64,000 nt of DNA from Polytrichum commune (Eukaryota; Streptophyta; Polytrichopsida; Polytrichales; Polytrichaceae), in contig OX485807.1 of assembly GCA_950295325.1 (NCBI GenBank), positions 24,771,666 through 24,835,665 of the forward strand. The letters run 5' to 3'. Positions 35,901-47,100 of the stretch are shown one piece after another (within the stretch, counting starts at the first letter, position 1; each line of letters starts with the position of its first letter). The translations under genes and the position numbers were made by a program. The notes beneath the pieces are model-generated. The model was not told the origin of the DNA. It did no database searches and saw nothing but the letters and a program-made list of their open reading frames with translations.

Positions 35901-38551
35901 TTTTCCCAGCGTTCTTCAGCAGCCAAATACAGTTGTCTCGACATTGACTGGTAAAATGCACTGAGTTTAAAATTAAGGTCAAAATCTCACTTTCATCCAA
36001 GCAAAAAGAATCATCACAAATAGTCAAAGTGAAATTGCTAGTAAAAGCAATGATGAATGGCATAACTCAACAATCCCAACACGGAACTAACTCTGGATAA
36101 CACAAAATTTTAGGCCTGCTTTACACTATGTCCAAGGGCCGTGACCATAAAACTGTGAGGGCCCTTGAAACTCATACACGACCGACATGTCGTTACCATC
36201 CCACTCATGTGAGCCCTTCTACACAAAAAGGTACAATATATCAAGGGTTGTGAGATTTTGAAGTGCAAAGGTCTCCCAGTTTAGTGTTATATTAGACCCA
36301 AATCTTTGAGGTTGGCTTGACGCAAAATCCAGTAGACCATGAAATGTTATCCATTGCTCTAGTATAAAGTGAAGTGGGATGGTATCGGCCTTTCCCACCA
36401 ATGAAAGTTTTCAGGTTTCAATGTTCATGGGATCTCAAGCTCCAGTGTAAAGTGCCCCTTAGATAGGACCATCGATGAAACAAATAAATAGTGAAGCAAA
36501 ATCAATGTGACAAGCAAGTCACAAACAAATACAGCTCTGCAACACTGCATGTTTGAAAAAAAGGATACGGAGATTCAAGAGCAATTGGAGCTTTCAAGCC
36601 TGCTCTGTCTGGAATTGACACAACTAGCTGTGCAATCTGAAAAACGTCCTTCAGCAAACTCCCTCGGCTTACATTGCCAGATCCACCTTCTGAGAGCTTC
36701 GCCTCAGAAAGATTAGAGCAGCCAAATGATAAAGCCACCTCCTTTACACCATGCTGCTGTACTAAGCACAGATTTAATAACCTGCCAGAAAAAATCTTAG
36801 AACAAATTGCAGGTACCACAATAAAACTCAGCTGGAATCAGGAACTGGTTGCACAAGAATGAAATAAAGAAGGTTGAGCACCAGACCAACTCTGGAAGCC
36901 CTAAAAAATGATTGCTCAAAGAAAGTGAGATGAAATAACATGGACCTTTTAGCTTGAGCACTGACAGCACTACCACTGTCTAAACCACCGTCCAAATCTT
37001 CATCCATTCTGTGATCCAGAGCAATGGATGGCGCTAAAATCAGAATCACCTCTGATGCCGGAGCTTGTTTAAAAAACTCATCAAAAAGCCACCTCAGCGC
37101 AGATGATGGGAAACAAGCCAACCAGTCCGGGGCAACCTCTGGCATGCAGCAACAGGAACCCTCAACAAACATACCAAATGCAAATACAGAAAATCCTCAA
37201 ATACATTAATGGATGCATGCTAGACAGTAATTCAGATAAGATGGAAAGAACTTGTGTTTGAAGGACTGTGCACAATTTATCCTGTTCTTTTGGCGCTTCC
37301 TGAGGTTTGATGCAATAATCAATCAATGAGGATAAAAAATTGCAACCACTCCATGAGAAGGTGAAAAATGATGTACTAGTGCTGCACCTAATACAAAGTG
37401 CTCACTATCGTAAATATATACACTGAAAATTATAAATCTCAAGTTGTTGGCTAGAGTGAATTCACACTCAGATTGTATGCTACATTATGGTGCTACATCA
37501 AGAACAAGACAGAGAAAGAGAGAGAAAATAAGATTTAAAATAGGGTTGAGTACGCACGGTGCAAGAGAAGTGTTGCCAATGTAGAGAAAAAGCGGCTTCC
37601 ATATAAAGAATGCCTCAATGTTATATACACGTCTGCTCTCTGATCTGCATCAAGAGCTTTCCTCTTGCAGACTGCTGCCAGCTGTTGTAACCAATTCAAG
37701 GTTGCCAAAAGGGATCAAAGACCAGATTGAGGAATAAAAATTTGCTAATACATTGTCCTTCATAAATAAGGGTAACATTAAGAGCAATAATTGCATTATC
37801 ATTAGGTGACAAAGTTAGTGCTCATACAACTTTGTGCTGCTTCACAAATTCTGCCACAATGGCAAAAGAGTTTGAGTTGTGAGTTCATCCTGATTACCTT
37901 CTCTACTGCAGCTACTTGTGAGTGAATACCACAGTCTTCCCCTGCAACTGCTTCACCATATGTAAACTGGTTAGAAAAATGGTGGTGTACTTGCTCTTTT
38001 GCACAGAGCCACAAATTATAATGTTGGAACCTTGCAAAATTTCCTTGCAGTTCTTCCTTAAGAATCAAGGGAAAGACACAAAAGCCTAATCAGGAAATAT
38101 AAATTCAAAACCATGCAGTTGCAAATTTCGAGACCCCTAATTTGCCAACCCTACACTTTAGGGTTCACAATTCAGTCCTCACTTTTTCACAAAACTGCTA
38201 TAGAATTTTGAAATTCAGAGTATCAGTACTAAAACAAACACCCCTTCATACCAGCCTGCCATCCATACATGGTTGCTCAGAATATTACAGAACTTTTAGA
38301 ACTCGACATGTCTGCAAGTAAGTGAGAGCCACACCTGAAAAGAGATCCTCTGGGACTGCATACAACATGGACGCAAGTGCGTTCAAAGATGCAATCACCA
38401 CAGAAACATGTGAGGCATTGGCTATGGTGGTAGCCATGGTGGCCAACAGCTCTCCCAGGCTGGAGTCCAAGGGCTTGCCATCATCCTTGCCGTCCTCCGC
38501 CTCAGACATGGCTACTTGTGACAAACTTCTTGCTGTAGCATTCTCAAGCAT
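26926..38551 (-). CDS. TELO2: TELO2 / TEL2 family protein (TTT complex, PIKK assembly)
   Basis: Complete minus-strand gene of 15 exons: 38551-38335, 38052-37898, 37681-37558, 37138-36946, 36781-36569, 35960-35800, 35301-35019, 34839-34613, 33806-33708, 33545-33279, 32222-31927, 31238-30962, 29613-29034, 28019-27821 and 27063-26926. Phases agree throughout, giving 1142 residues. Family hallmarks in order: SLNALASMLYAVPED, FIGEVIGRLCRRGH, RLESPLPLVREMAKRVALAF, the acidic linker ending SLQPYDMSDDDSEL, RRHGALVALLVCAPL, SQRLLLLDSMSDAAQELAG, YAGKGENLF-like through VAAAFMLPIMRDYDK, VDFLDSGFIVLGKIL and HPEAYVRRAALYAASRV. TEL2 acts with TTI1 and TTI2 as an HSP90 co-chaperone adaptor that stabilises TOR, ATM and ATR kinases. 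An in-frame TAA lies just before the ATG at 38551; a second ATG at 38509 fits the family start better. The exon 2 acceptor is the least certain junction. Confidence 0.93.
27263..27767. mobile_element. GGGCC-ended MITE in TELO2 last intron
   Basis: The left end (AGGCACCTTTACAGTAAGG) and right end (GTGTGAAGTGCCCC) are inverted, and TAA flanks both sides. It lies in the intron between the last two TELO2 exons. The interior shares 'GTGAGGGCCCTTGAAACTC' with the element at 36113. Confidence 0.85.
28020..29033. repeat. Tandem ~205-bp repeats filling TELO2 intron 13
   Basis: About five diverged units start near 28025, 28235, 28445, 28670 (shortened) and 28830. Each carries CAGGCTGGCAA(A/G)T, a CCAAAGTGACCA-like block, ACACCAACA.TCAATAT, GCTCTAGCC, a TATATA stretch, GGAACACATGA and 'aga...gaaccttgaac'. 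They fill the intron and end exactly at the exon 13 donor. (TG)n at 28587-28606 and (TA)n at 28760-28783 lie inside units. Confidence 0.88.
29837..30143. mobile_element. TA-flanked MITE (Tc1/mariner-like), copy 1
   Basis: 307 bp starting CACTAAATAGTCCTATTAG and ending with its inverse, CTAATAGGACTATTTAGTG. TA flanks both ends. It lies in TELO2 intron 12. TA targets point to Tc1/mariner; CACTA-like termini leave some doubt. Confidence 0.82.
30146..30742. mobile_element. TA-flanked MITE, second family, abutting copy 1
   Basis: 597 bp starting CACTTCTTTGTCTAATTAG and ending CTAATTAGACAAAAAGGTG. TA at 30144-30145 is shared with the element to its left, and TA follows at 30743-30744. A C10 run lies near 30510. 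No open reading frame of note. Confidence 0.82.
31217..31310. repeat. Duplicated exon-12 acceptor region, functional copy
   Basis: Contains the first 22 bases of TELO2 exon 12 and its upstream intron (on the minus strand GTGCAG then GTTGAAAGGGCC). It is repeated at 31771-31870. Confidence 0.85.
31617..31715 (-). other. 5S rRNA-derived sequence (Pol III element, possible Cassandra-type TRIM or 5S SINE)
   Basis: The minus strand reads CCCAGGTCCCATGGCAACTC, then CGAGGTTAAGCC, then GTACTTGGATGGGTGACC. Plant 5S rRNA has the corresponding blocks CGGATCCCATCAGAACTCCG, CAGTTAAGC and GTACTAGGATGGGTGACC, in the same order and spacing, including the internal promoter. Several substitutions make it a derivative and not a functional 5S gene. 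In plants such sequences occur in Cassandra LTRs and 5S-derived SINEs; I could not define element ends. Confidence 0.8.
31771..31870. repeat. Duplicated exon-12 acceptor region, decayed copy
   Basis: Copy of 31217-31310 lying upstream in the direction of TELO2 transcription. It retains GTGCAG|GTTGAAAGGGCC, so a decoy splice acceptor and pseudo-exon start precede the true exon 12. About 460 bp, including the 5S-derived block, separate the two copies. Confidence 0.85.
34185..34530. mobile_element. Palindromic GAGTTGGTTGTTTTG MITE, copy in TELO2 intron
   Basis: Near-palindromic element: AAGAGTTGGTTGTTTTG on the left answers CGAAACAACCAATGG on the right, and GGTTCATTTGAGGTCAAACT answers AGTTTGGCCCTCAATGAACC around the centre. 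Ends are approximate. The same family occurs at 57430, 59945 and 62055. Confidence 0.75.
35410..35707. mobile_element. TA-flanked MITE (Tc1/mariner-like), copy 2
   Basis: 298-bp relative of the element at 29837: starts CACTGAATAGTCCTAATAG and ends AATCAGACTATTTAGTG, with TA on both sides. It lies in TELO2 intron 6. Confidence 0.85.
36113..36458. mobile_element. GGCC-ended MITE with TTA duplication in TELO2 intron 5
   Basis: 346 bp from GGCCTGCTTTACACTATG to CCAGTGTAAAGTGCCCC, flanked by TTA at 36110-36112 and 36459-36461. Its interior matches the element at 27263. It lies between TELO2 exons 5 and 6. Confidence 0.88.
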
Positions 38552-38974
38552 GTGTTAGGATGATCTCTTTGTATAGCTTCGAGAAGAACTTTCCAAGAAT
38601 CAGGGTCCTTAGTTTCATGCATGAGTGCCAGGCATAGTAAAGTGGCATTAAGCTCTCATTAGCCGACACCTCATTGTTACTCTTTGGATAAAGCCTTCTT
38701 CAATCCACCAAGATTCAAATTAAACACCTTGCCAAAAATAATCTGAATGCACATTAGGTGGGTTCACAAAATCTGAAGAATGAGGCCCAAAGTTCATTGT
38801 GAAGTGCATAAAAGAATGATCTGTCTCTTGCAGGAGATTATAGAGACCAACTTCCTCTGTAACAAGCTCAATTCCTCCTATTGCACAAGGTTGTAATCAA
38901 ATAAACTGTGGAATGCACGTAGTTCAATCTCTTTGGGTTAAGTCCGTTCACGTTGTTTAATTGAAGACACCTTG

Positions 38975-39420
38975 GCTAGTTCAATTGAAGCGAAGGTTGA
39001 ACAGCGAGATAAAGATTTTTTTCGGTATCATGCTCAAACCAACCGATCTTTAAGTAGCTCATGGCTATTCAACATTTCGGAACGCTCTTATGAGAAATTG
39101 CCTGGTGCCCAAAAGCAGGTATCATTTCGGAGGTTAAGTCCATTCGAAGATATCCTAAACCCTGAACCCTAAACGCTGTATGTTTGAGGCGAACTTTTAT
39201 TCAACTAAAGCGCAGCTTAAACAGAGGGATGAAGATTTTTTTTTTTCATGAAGATTTTTTTTTTTTAGGTATCATGCTGAAACCCACCGATCTGTAAGTA
39301 GTTCATGCTAATAAGGATTTCGGAACGCCCTTCTGATAAATTGCCCGGGTGCTCGAAAGCAGGTATTATTTCCAAGGTTAACTCCATTCGAAAATATCCA
39401 GAACCCTAAACCCTGAATTT
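38975..39420. repeat. Tandem duplication upstream of TELO2
   Basis: Two units at about 38975-39175 and 39195-39420. Both contain GA(T/A)AAAGATTTTTTT or GATGAAGATTTTTTT, GGTATCATGCT.AAACC, ATTTCGGAACGC and end in AACCCTAAACCCTGAA-type sequence. The CCCTAAA motifs (telo-box-like) lie within about 0.9 kb of the TELO2 start and could be promoter elements. Confidence 0.75.
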
Positions 39421-39884
39421 TTGAGGCTGATTCTTTATTCAATTGAATACCGAGTAAATTTTATGCAGTACCTGAACAAGCATCCACCTACTCATCAAGC
39501 TCTCGCAGAAACAATCATGCAGAAACGAGAAACCTGAAATTTGTGAGTGGCACCTCCGATTCAAACAAAGTCGAATTTGAGTGAGTGCCCTACCTTCTTT
39601 GACTTCTTGTCACTCTGAATAGATTCAAGGGATCCATAAAGCCACAGCACTCCGTTGAGAAATCTGGGTTGAGCACTCCATACTCCAAATTGCTGAATTG
39701 CGCAGCAGTGATTGCAAAACAAGAGGTTCAAGGAGTGCGCAGCCTCCCAAGACTGATAGAAAGAAATTGCGCACACAAAGTGTAGATTCTCGTAAGCAGG
39801 TTATCATATAGATCCACATCCCCAGATTGCAAGCAACAAGGACTTCAATTCAATTGGATGATGTATTATTGTACCGAAATGCAA

Positions 39885-40013
39885 GTCTCAGGGACAAAGA
39901 GCCGTGACCATGAAAATTTAAGGGCCCTTGAAAATCATCCAAAGGCCGTACCGTGGGATATCGAAATCCTGTTGATGGGCCCTCAAGCTTAGTGTGAAGC
40001 GAAAGTGGACCGC
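39885..40013. mobile_element. Deleted fragment of the GGGCC-ended MITE family
   Basis: About 130 bp sharing GAGCCGTGACCATGAAAAT, AAGGGCCCTTGAAA and TCAAGCTTAGTGTGAAG with the MITEs at 27263 and 36113. Neither terminus is intact, so it is an internally deleted remnant. Confidence 0.6.
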
Positions 40014-43000
40014 AACATGTCCTTTGGACATTCCAATATATTAGGCACTTCCTAAATATACATAATCTCTTATTTTCATCTCATAGAGCTTCACCACTAA
40101 AGGTCTTACACTTTTTCAAATAGTGCGACAAACATTATTCATTTGCTATTTAGGAAACTGCAAGGCTAGAAAACAAGATGGTTTGTGAAATAAACTTGTT
40201 GATAGCAGTTCAAATGTTTTTCCTCAAGGTTTTTGTGTTTCCGGTACATTTCACTGCGTGCAAATTATAAGCATTTGGAATGATTGTCAGAATTTGGTGT
40301 TGTTTGACATGTGTTCTATTTGATTTAAAAAATATTTGGTAATTTTGATGAGTAGGAGAATATACAATATATATTTATTACCTATTAGGGTTGATGTACA
40401 AATTTAGTGGAATATCATTGTATACTTCATAGGTCATTTGCATATTAGTAAGAAGATGCCAAATACATCTACAAAATTGAAATTTGAAAATTGCCACATC
40501 CACAAATTCTTATTTCAATGGACAAAGAAATTCCAAAGGAAGGGGAAAAATCACTCCCCATCTCTCACCTCTGGCGAAGGCTAGTTTCTTCTCTAATCAA
40601 GTGCAAATATGTGCAAGATTGGAAACCCAATTGCAACCAATTAAACAATATAGCAAAAATCAAATGAAATCAATTTTCTATCCCTCCTAATGCTCTCCTC
40701 CCCTCTCATCCTTTTATTTCCTACCATTATCATGCCTTCCTTGCCCTCACATACTTTATGTTCATTGAAGCTCTAGCAAGTTCAAGGACTATGGTTACAT
40801 ATGATAAAGTGGGTGGCATGCAAGAAGCAATTGCATATAGCAATCATTTGCATCCTTGTCTACCCTTTCACATTTTTATCATTTGGACTGAAAATGTTCT
40901 CATTGTTTATCATTTGTAGCTCGAGTAGTTGGCTATCAGTTATGTTACACGTGAGGTCAATGGTAGATCCAATTAAGGCATTTTTGGGTAACACACTTAT
41001 TACAATGACTAGCATGAATGTGAGTTAACAACAAATGTAGCCAGATTCTAAGTTAGATGGTGTTGAGGGTTGGCCCAAGTTGGGGCAATTAAAAAAATGT
41101 CAAGCAATTTTTTTTTTCCCAAAGAAGATGGTGAAGTGGCAAACCCCAACAACAAAACCATTGCACTCAAATCTTCAATCACTCACAATGTTTTCATTCT
41201 TCCACTTCAAGATTTGGATAAGGTATGGATACACGTGACTTGTGAAATTGAATCTAAAGAGTCCAAACTTCCTTCTTAAGTCCAAGTATTGAAGGAGGAT
41301 TCATTGAAAAATACACCAAAGAAAAAATGATTTTAGAATGATGGCTATGTCCAAATGATTGAGTGTTAAGAAACTCGACTAATGCTTATGAAAAGAACTC
41401 AAGAAGCTCTACAAGATGAAATATTGTTTCATAAAAAACAAGGAAGATGTGATCTTGGAGTTATCATCATTCCAAGTTTATGAAAGTGCTCCTATAAGGT
41501 CAACACCACCTTGAACCAATGAGTTGTACTAGAAAAGTCCGTGTCAACAAAAACCACTCCATGTCAAACAACCCATTTTCTATGATTTTTTGTTTCTCAC
41601 TTAAGTGGCACCAACGAAATATAGACTATAGCAATTTCATCCTTATTTCAAATTAAATCACCATAAACAGATGAAAATATGTTGAATTAACTAAAAATTG
41701 GTCAGAATAATTGATTTTATTGCAATTTTGTTTTGAGAACTTGATCTAAAATTTTCCAAAAAAAGGAATTTAGATTTTAAAAAACTTGTTGACTATATTT
41801 CACCACTAAAAAAAAATTCAATGCTTGGCAACCCATACTGAGATATGTGGGTGTTATTTAGATAGTTTTTCTTGTTCTTCATCTTCTAGTGATCAAATTT
41901 ATGTCTTCAAATTTGTGTTGCATTAAGGAATCTAAGATGAAACACTAACAAGAATTATATTGAAAATTGGAATTCTTTATTTAATCATGGTTATCAAAAG
42001 TGCATGTTAATTGATACCTTAAATGAATACATAGGTCCTCCCGTTGTGTTCATTATTGGCCCCTCTCTCTCTCTCTCTCTCTCTCTACACTTGGATTCCT
42101 CAACACTTGGAGCACATGGAGCATTCTCAATTGGTTGGACAAATAAGAAAATTCATAAGTCTTGAGCAATATTTAATGTAAGTTAAGTCTATTCTCCATT
42201 TGTTTTATGAATCTTAGGAAAACATCATTGCATACGATGGGATACACCTATGTAATGACCATATAGTTGAGACTTTCCATTGTCTCAAATTAATATATGA
42301 ATCACAACAACACGAAGTCACCCTAAACATAGGCTACAATATATCATCAAGAAATATGCAGCCCAAAGCTAATGGTTAACCAATATAAGCACATTGGGTA
42401 GAGCACTTGAAACCTACTTCAACATAACATCAAAATAATACATGCATATTGAATATAGAATACACCCCAAACCCTTCAACCTACAAAACTATTGTGTAAT
42501 AAATACATATTGATTGCAACATAGGAGTTTCATCCCAAAAACAAATTAAACAAATATTTAATATTATATATGGATATTCATCCAAACCCAAACACAATTG
42601 GATTCGTAAGTAACTCAAAGTCTAGCCCAATTGTATTGAATGCACATAGACTTACTAGTAGATTATTATAATACTAAACATGCTAAAATTATAATAATAG
42701 GTCAAGTACAAAGATGCTGGATAATATTGGTGGTTGTTCACAACCAAAGAATTTGACTTCTACCAAATTCTCATTGGCTTGATTCACCCACGAGGTGAGC
42801 AATGTTGTCTTTTGCAAATGCTATGTCATAATACTTTCGAGGGAGGGATAGTAACCCATTATGATTCTTCCACGGTTTCCATGCTATAATTATGGAATAT
42901 GTGTTTATCCAGCTTGGACCATGCTCATAATCCACCCTCCGTATATGTTAGTTAGCAATACATTACATATAGGGATTTGACCTTGGTAGTGACCATATAG

Positions 43001-43960
43001 ACATACCTCGTGAATATGAACACCTTGGAGTTGATTTCTACTCACATGGCTATATTGAGCCATGAACTAAAGTGTCAAATTGCATGTATAAAAGCTTTGG
43101 AGTCATGTTAAAAGGAGCTAAAACTTCCATTTATTCAATGCTTGAATGCTTTAAACTTATATATATTGGGGTGGGGGGGGGGGAGAAGATGCATGAAGAT
43201 TTTAAACATCACTCTAAGTTTGGAGACCTAGAGAGAGAGAGAGAGAGAGAGAGTAGACAAGTGATGTGGCCGCCTCAGAGGGTGGCATTTTCGGAAAGGA
43301 CTACCGGTATAAGCCTCCTCCTCGAAAAGTCCTCATTGAAAGGATTCTGGAAAAGGCATGAAAATACATTTGATGACTCGCATCAAAGTGTGTTCCTTGA
43401 CATACTATTATACATTGTTGGTGGAATTTGAAAAACTTCCCATAGAATTATACACACTTAAGCTAACTATAGGTCTCCACATTAATGACTTGCCCGCCTA
43501 CCCTCATCTTGGAGCTTAGATGAATATCTTATTCATTCTCAAACTGAAGACACTCATACCCATCAAGTGGTCATACAACCCAATCATGTTGACTATTTAA
43601 CCCATAATGGTTAATATATTATGAGCACGTAGTCCAATATCTTTAATATACATGTCTTTTTGGTGTCTATTTTTGAAATCACACCTAATGACATACCACT
43701 CAAAATATAGGTGTTTAGGTTTTCAATTTAGGCATGTTTATCTTAAATTTGTGTTATAGCATGACCTGCCAAAAACTTTACTTGAGGTCATGGAAATTCC
43801 ATGAAAGCCAATCTTTCCAAAAGGTTGACTCAAATCACCCAATTTTATCATGCATAATAATTGGGAGGATAATGTGTCTTAATGTTTGATAATGGAACTT
43901 AATGATTGGCTACATAGTGATTGCCACTTCAACGATTTGAGAAAGGAAAAAATTAAAGTT
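40014..43960. other. Gene-free, AT-rich spacer
   Basis: No gene recognised on either strand. Simple repeats: (CT)n at 42063-42087, G11 at about 43171-43181 and (GA)n at about 43230-43253. A block at about 43262-43325 is the inverse of part of MITE copy A near 16915-16980. Confidence 0.5.
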
Positions 43961-44022
43961 AGCAAACATCATATGAGCGGGCTAAGGTATGTTCGAACTT
44001 CGCCATGTGATCATATCATCGC

Positions 44023-44031
44023 AAACCCTAA
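44023..44031 (+). promoter_or_regulatory. Telo-box (AAACCCTAA) upstream of SKI2
   Basis: AAACCCTAACCCTAA starts at 44023, about 150 bp before the proposed SKI2 ATG, at the edge of a locally CpG-rich stretch (44040-44180). Telo-boxes are common near transcription starts of plant housekeeping and translation-related genes. Promoter role is inferred. Confidence 0.45.
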
Positions 44032-44169
44032 CCCTAATTCTGGACTCGCGAGCAACAGGGGAGGACGCACGGAGCTCGCAATCGATCGATCGGATCGCAT
44101 CGCAATTGCACAATCACCTATCGACAGGAATCGACGCCAAATGCACCAGAATTCTCAAGCCAGGTCACC

Positions 44170-47100
44170 ATGACGCCACGAATAGGTACGATTCCTGCTC
44201 AAAACGCATCAGAAGTGGACCTGATCCGATCCCCACACATGGAATTTCAAGCATCTTGCATTTTTCCCCGGTTATGCATGTGGTTTGGATTCAATGGTAG
44301 CAGAAGCCTACGAAATTTTGGAAGTCCAGGGAGCTGGACAATATTCACTTTGGTCCAGAATTTTGGAGCGAAAGGTCCCTGAAGTGGTCATGAGGATTTT
44401 GCATGTCATTTGTCATGGTTGGTCATGTGAAACTTGGAAGAAATTATTCACATCCTTTTGGGACATGTTGAGTTCCCAGGACACCATGTTTCTCATTTTG
44501 AACGTCTTGAAATTTAGCACTCTGAATTGTGATTTCACCATTCTTTCTTTGGTGAGGATAGTGGATTATGTTAATGTCTTTGCACTTCATCTCCATTCAT
44601 CGACTTCGTTTATCAGAGTGAAGCTCTGGGGTTCAGGGTTTGGTATTGAAAATTCATCAAAACCGTCAGAGAGGTTTGATGTGATAACAGCAGAAAGAAT
44701 ATTGTGTGAATGTTGAAAAGGTTTCAGCTTTTGTAATTTTATCGAATGTGGCAAGGATTATCTAAGAGCACATAGGTTGAATTCTTTGCAGCGATCTTGT
44801 AGAGAATGAAAGGAGCTGGAATTTGGAGTAGATGCATCCGCAGTTGAATTCCAACTTTTTTTGAAACCTTGTTGCAATTTCTCTAATCTCATTTTTAGCA
44901 TGCATTTCATCACTATTATAACTAAATGTAAATATTTATCCGACATGATTGTCGGATTCAAGGTTTTGAGGTCAGCTACTGATTGAATAGGAAGGGTGAG
45001 AACTTACTAGCTGGTGGGATTATTTGACATGAATGGGGTGATGTGTGAATGCAGGGGGGAACTTCCCCTTCAAGGTTAGGATGACAGGCTATGGTGGGCA
45101 TCTTTCTGTGGAGCCATTGCCAGAAGTTTGTCGAGATTCTCCATTGAGCAATCTTCCAGACCTCATACTTGTAAGAAACTTGCATGTCACCATTTTCTAT
45201 CCATAGTTGTTGAGGCAAACTCTTGAAGTTACAGAGGCTATTGAGGTAATTTGATGAACATGACTGCTAGGAGTAGCTGATTTTAAACCTTGACTCAACA
45301 GAGTCTGGAGGTTAGTTCCTTAAAGTATACATCAATATCATCTTGTGATGCTTTCAAACTGTAGTTGATGACTTGATGCTTCCCAAGGCAAAATCTTCTT
45401 GTTGTCATTCTTGGAAGGTTGCTACAATGTCTGGTTGCAATGTAGTTGTCCTTAGGTCTATATTGTTAGAAGGTGTGTCAGTTGCAGGAAGATGAAGGAA
45501 ATACCATTTCTGATATCATGATATTGTATTCTTGGAACATAATACCATCATTTCTTTGTAGTTTTTGTTATGAGCTATGAGGTTATCTCTATTATGTGAT
45601 TGTCTACAAATGTAAGTACGAGTTTCTGAGAGACAATATAAGGATAGTGAATATCAATTACAGTCTATTACTGCACATTGCACTGGGTTTTACTGTTCTA
45701 GCCGGTGCTTAGGTTTGCTCATCATTATGCAGTAAAATTCTGATATTCATCTGGAAGCATCTGCATTGAAGGCTTATTACTTTTCAAACCTATGTCACTT
45801 TTCTCACATATCCTCCTCAAAGGTTTTGTAGCTTTTTTCTGGGGTAGGGTACTTTGGCGTCCAGTTGTGATGTACTGTGTTCTTTGTGTGGGTGCAGCCC
45901 CCGCCCTTTCCACCTGAGACACCTGAAAGTGCTCGGAGGAAAATTGAAGAGGAATATCTCACACCCTGCCTGGATGAGGATGCCAGCGATGTTGCACTCG
46001 CTGGAAAGATGTGGGACTTTGACTGGTTTGGTGAAGGTACTTAATCTGTGTCATTTCCCTTTTGCAATTGAAGAATTACTTTGATCATGTGTCAGGGGTG
46101 TTTGTTTTTGATGGTGTTGTATGACCTCTGTGTGGTGTTATTTACCTTCAGAGGCTTGATTACCTTATTACTGATGCAGTTTTGCTGATCATAATTTGTC
46201 CCTGTTTCTTACACATATGCTTTCCTATCTATGGTTTAGGAGTAACGGAGCTACAACCATCGCTGCCAAAGCTAGCAGTTGTCCCAGTCTGGGAACCTCC
46301 GTACAGACGTGTGAAGAAGGATGGATGCAATAGCTTGGAGGATTGGATTCCTGATTTTGAGGAAGTCTGTGACATTCGCACTCATTTGTATTCTTTCCAT
46401 TTGTGTCTTTTATGGCATGTATTTAAAAATCTAAACTATTAGTGTTCCTTATACGTTGATAAAGTCCTGTGGTGGAGGCTAAAATGACATCTTTAAGTTT
46501 GTTAGCAAGAAGAACAGGAGGTGCAAAACATAAAGCAATGCAGAAGTTATGTCTTATCTGTGATCATTATGACAATGAGAATAGGTACCTCACTTGGAAA
46601 TAGGTGGGAATTACACAACAAGTCTCATCTCTTAATGCACTGGCTATCATTGGAGTTGCCCACAACATTGTGGATGTAGTGATTTACCTGATTTTATGGG
46701 TGTGGGCTAGGTTGAGACAGAACATGCAAAGCTCAATGCTCAAAATTCCTCTTCTGTACTGCGAAAACCATCTCACCCTGAGGATTTTGTGAGAGGAAGC
46801 ACCAATAATCATCCCTTCCGACCAGGAGGTTTTGACCTTACTCAAACCTCTGGCAAAAAAACTCCTCAAGGAGCATTGAATGGGGACTGGGTTCGAACAA
46901 TTCTATATGGTGGGCCCCTTCAGAAGGTTGCTCCGGGTCTTAAACATGGTATTGACTTTGGAATTCCAGAGGTGAGTTGTCTGAACCTCTAATTTCCCTG
47001 GTTGAGTGCAACATGCTGAAGGTTATGTCCTATTCGTTGTTGATGTCCTCAGTGTAGTTCATGATCATGGTAACATATCTTGGAGGCACTTAAAAAAAAT

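Noticed and set aside
44023-44037. Interstitial telomere
   Set aside because: Only two CCCTAA units; a telo-box promoter motif is the simpler reading.
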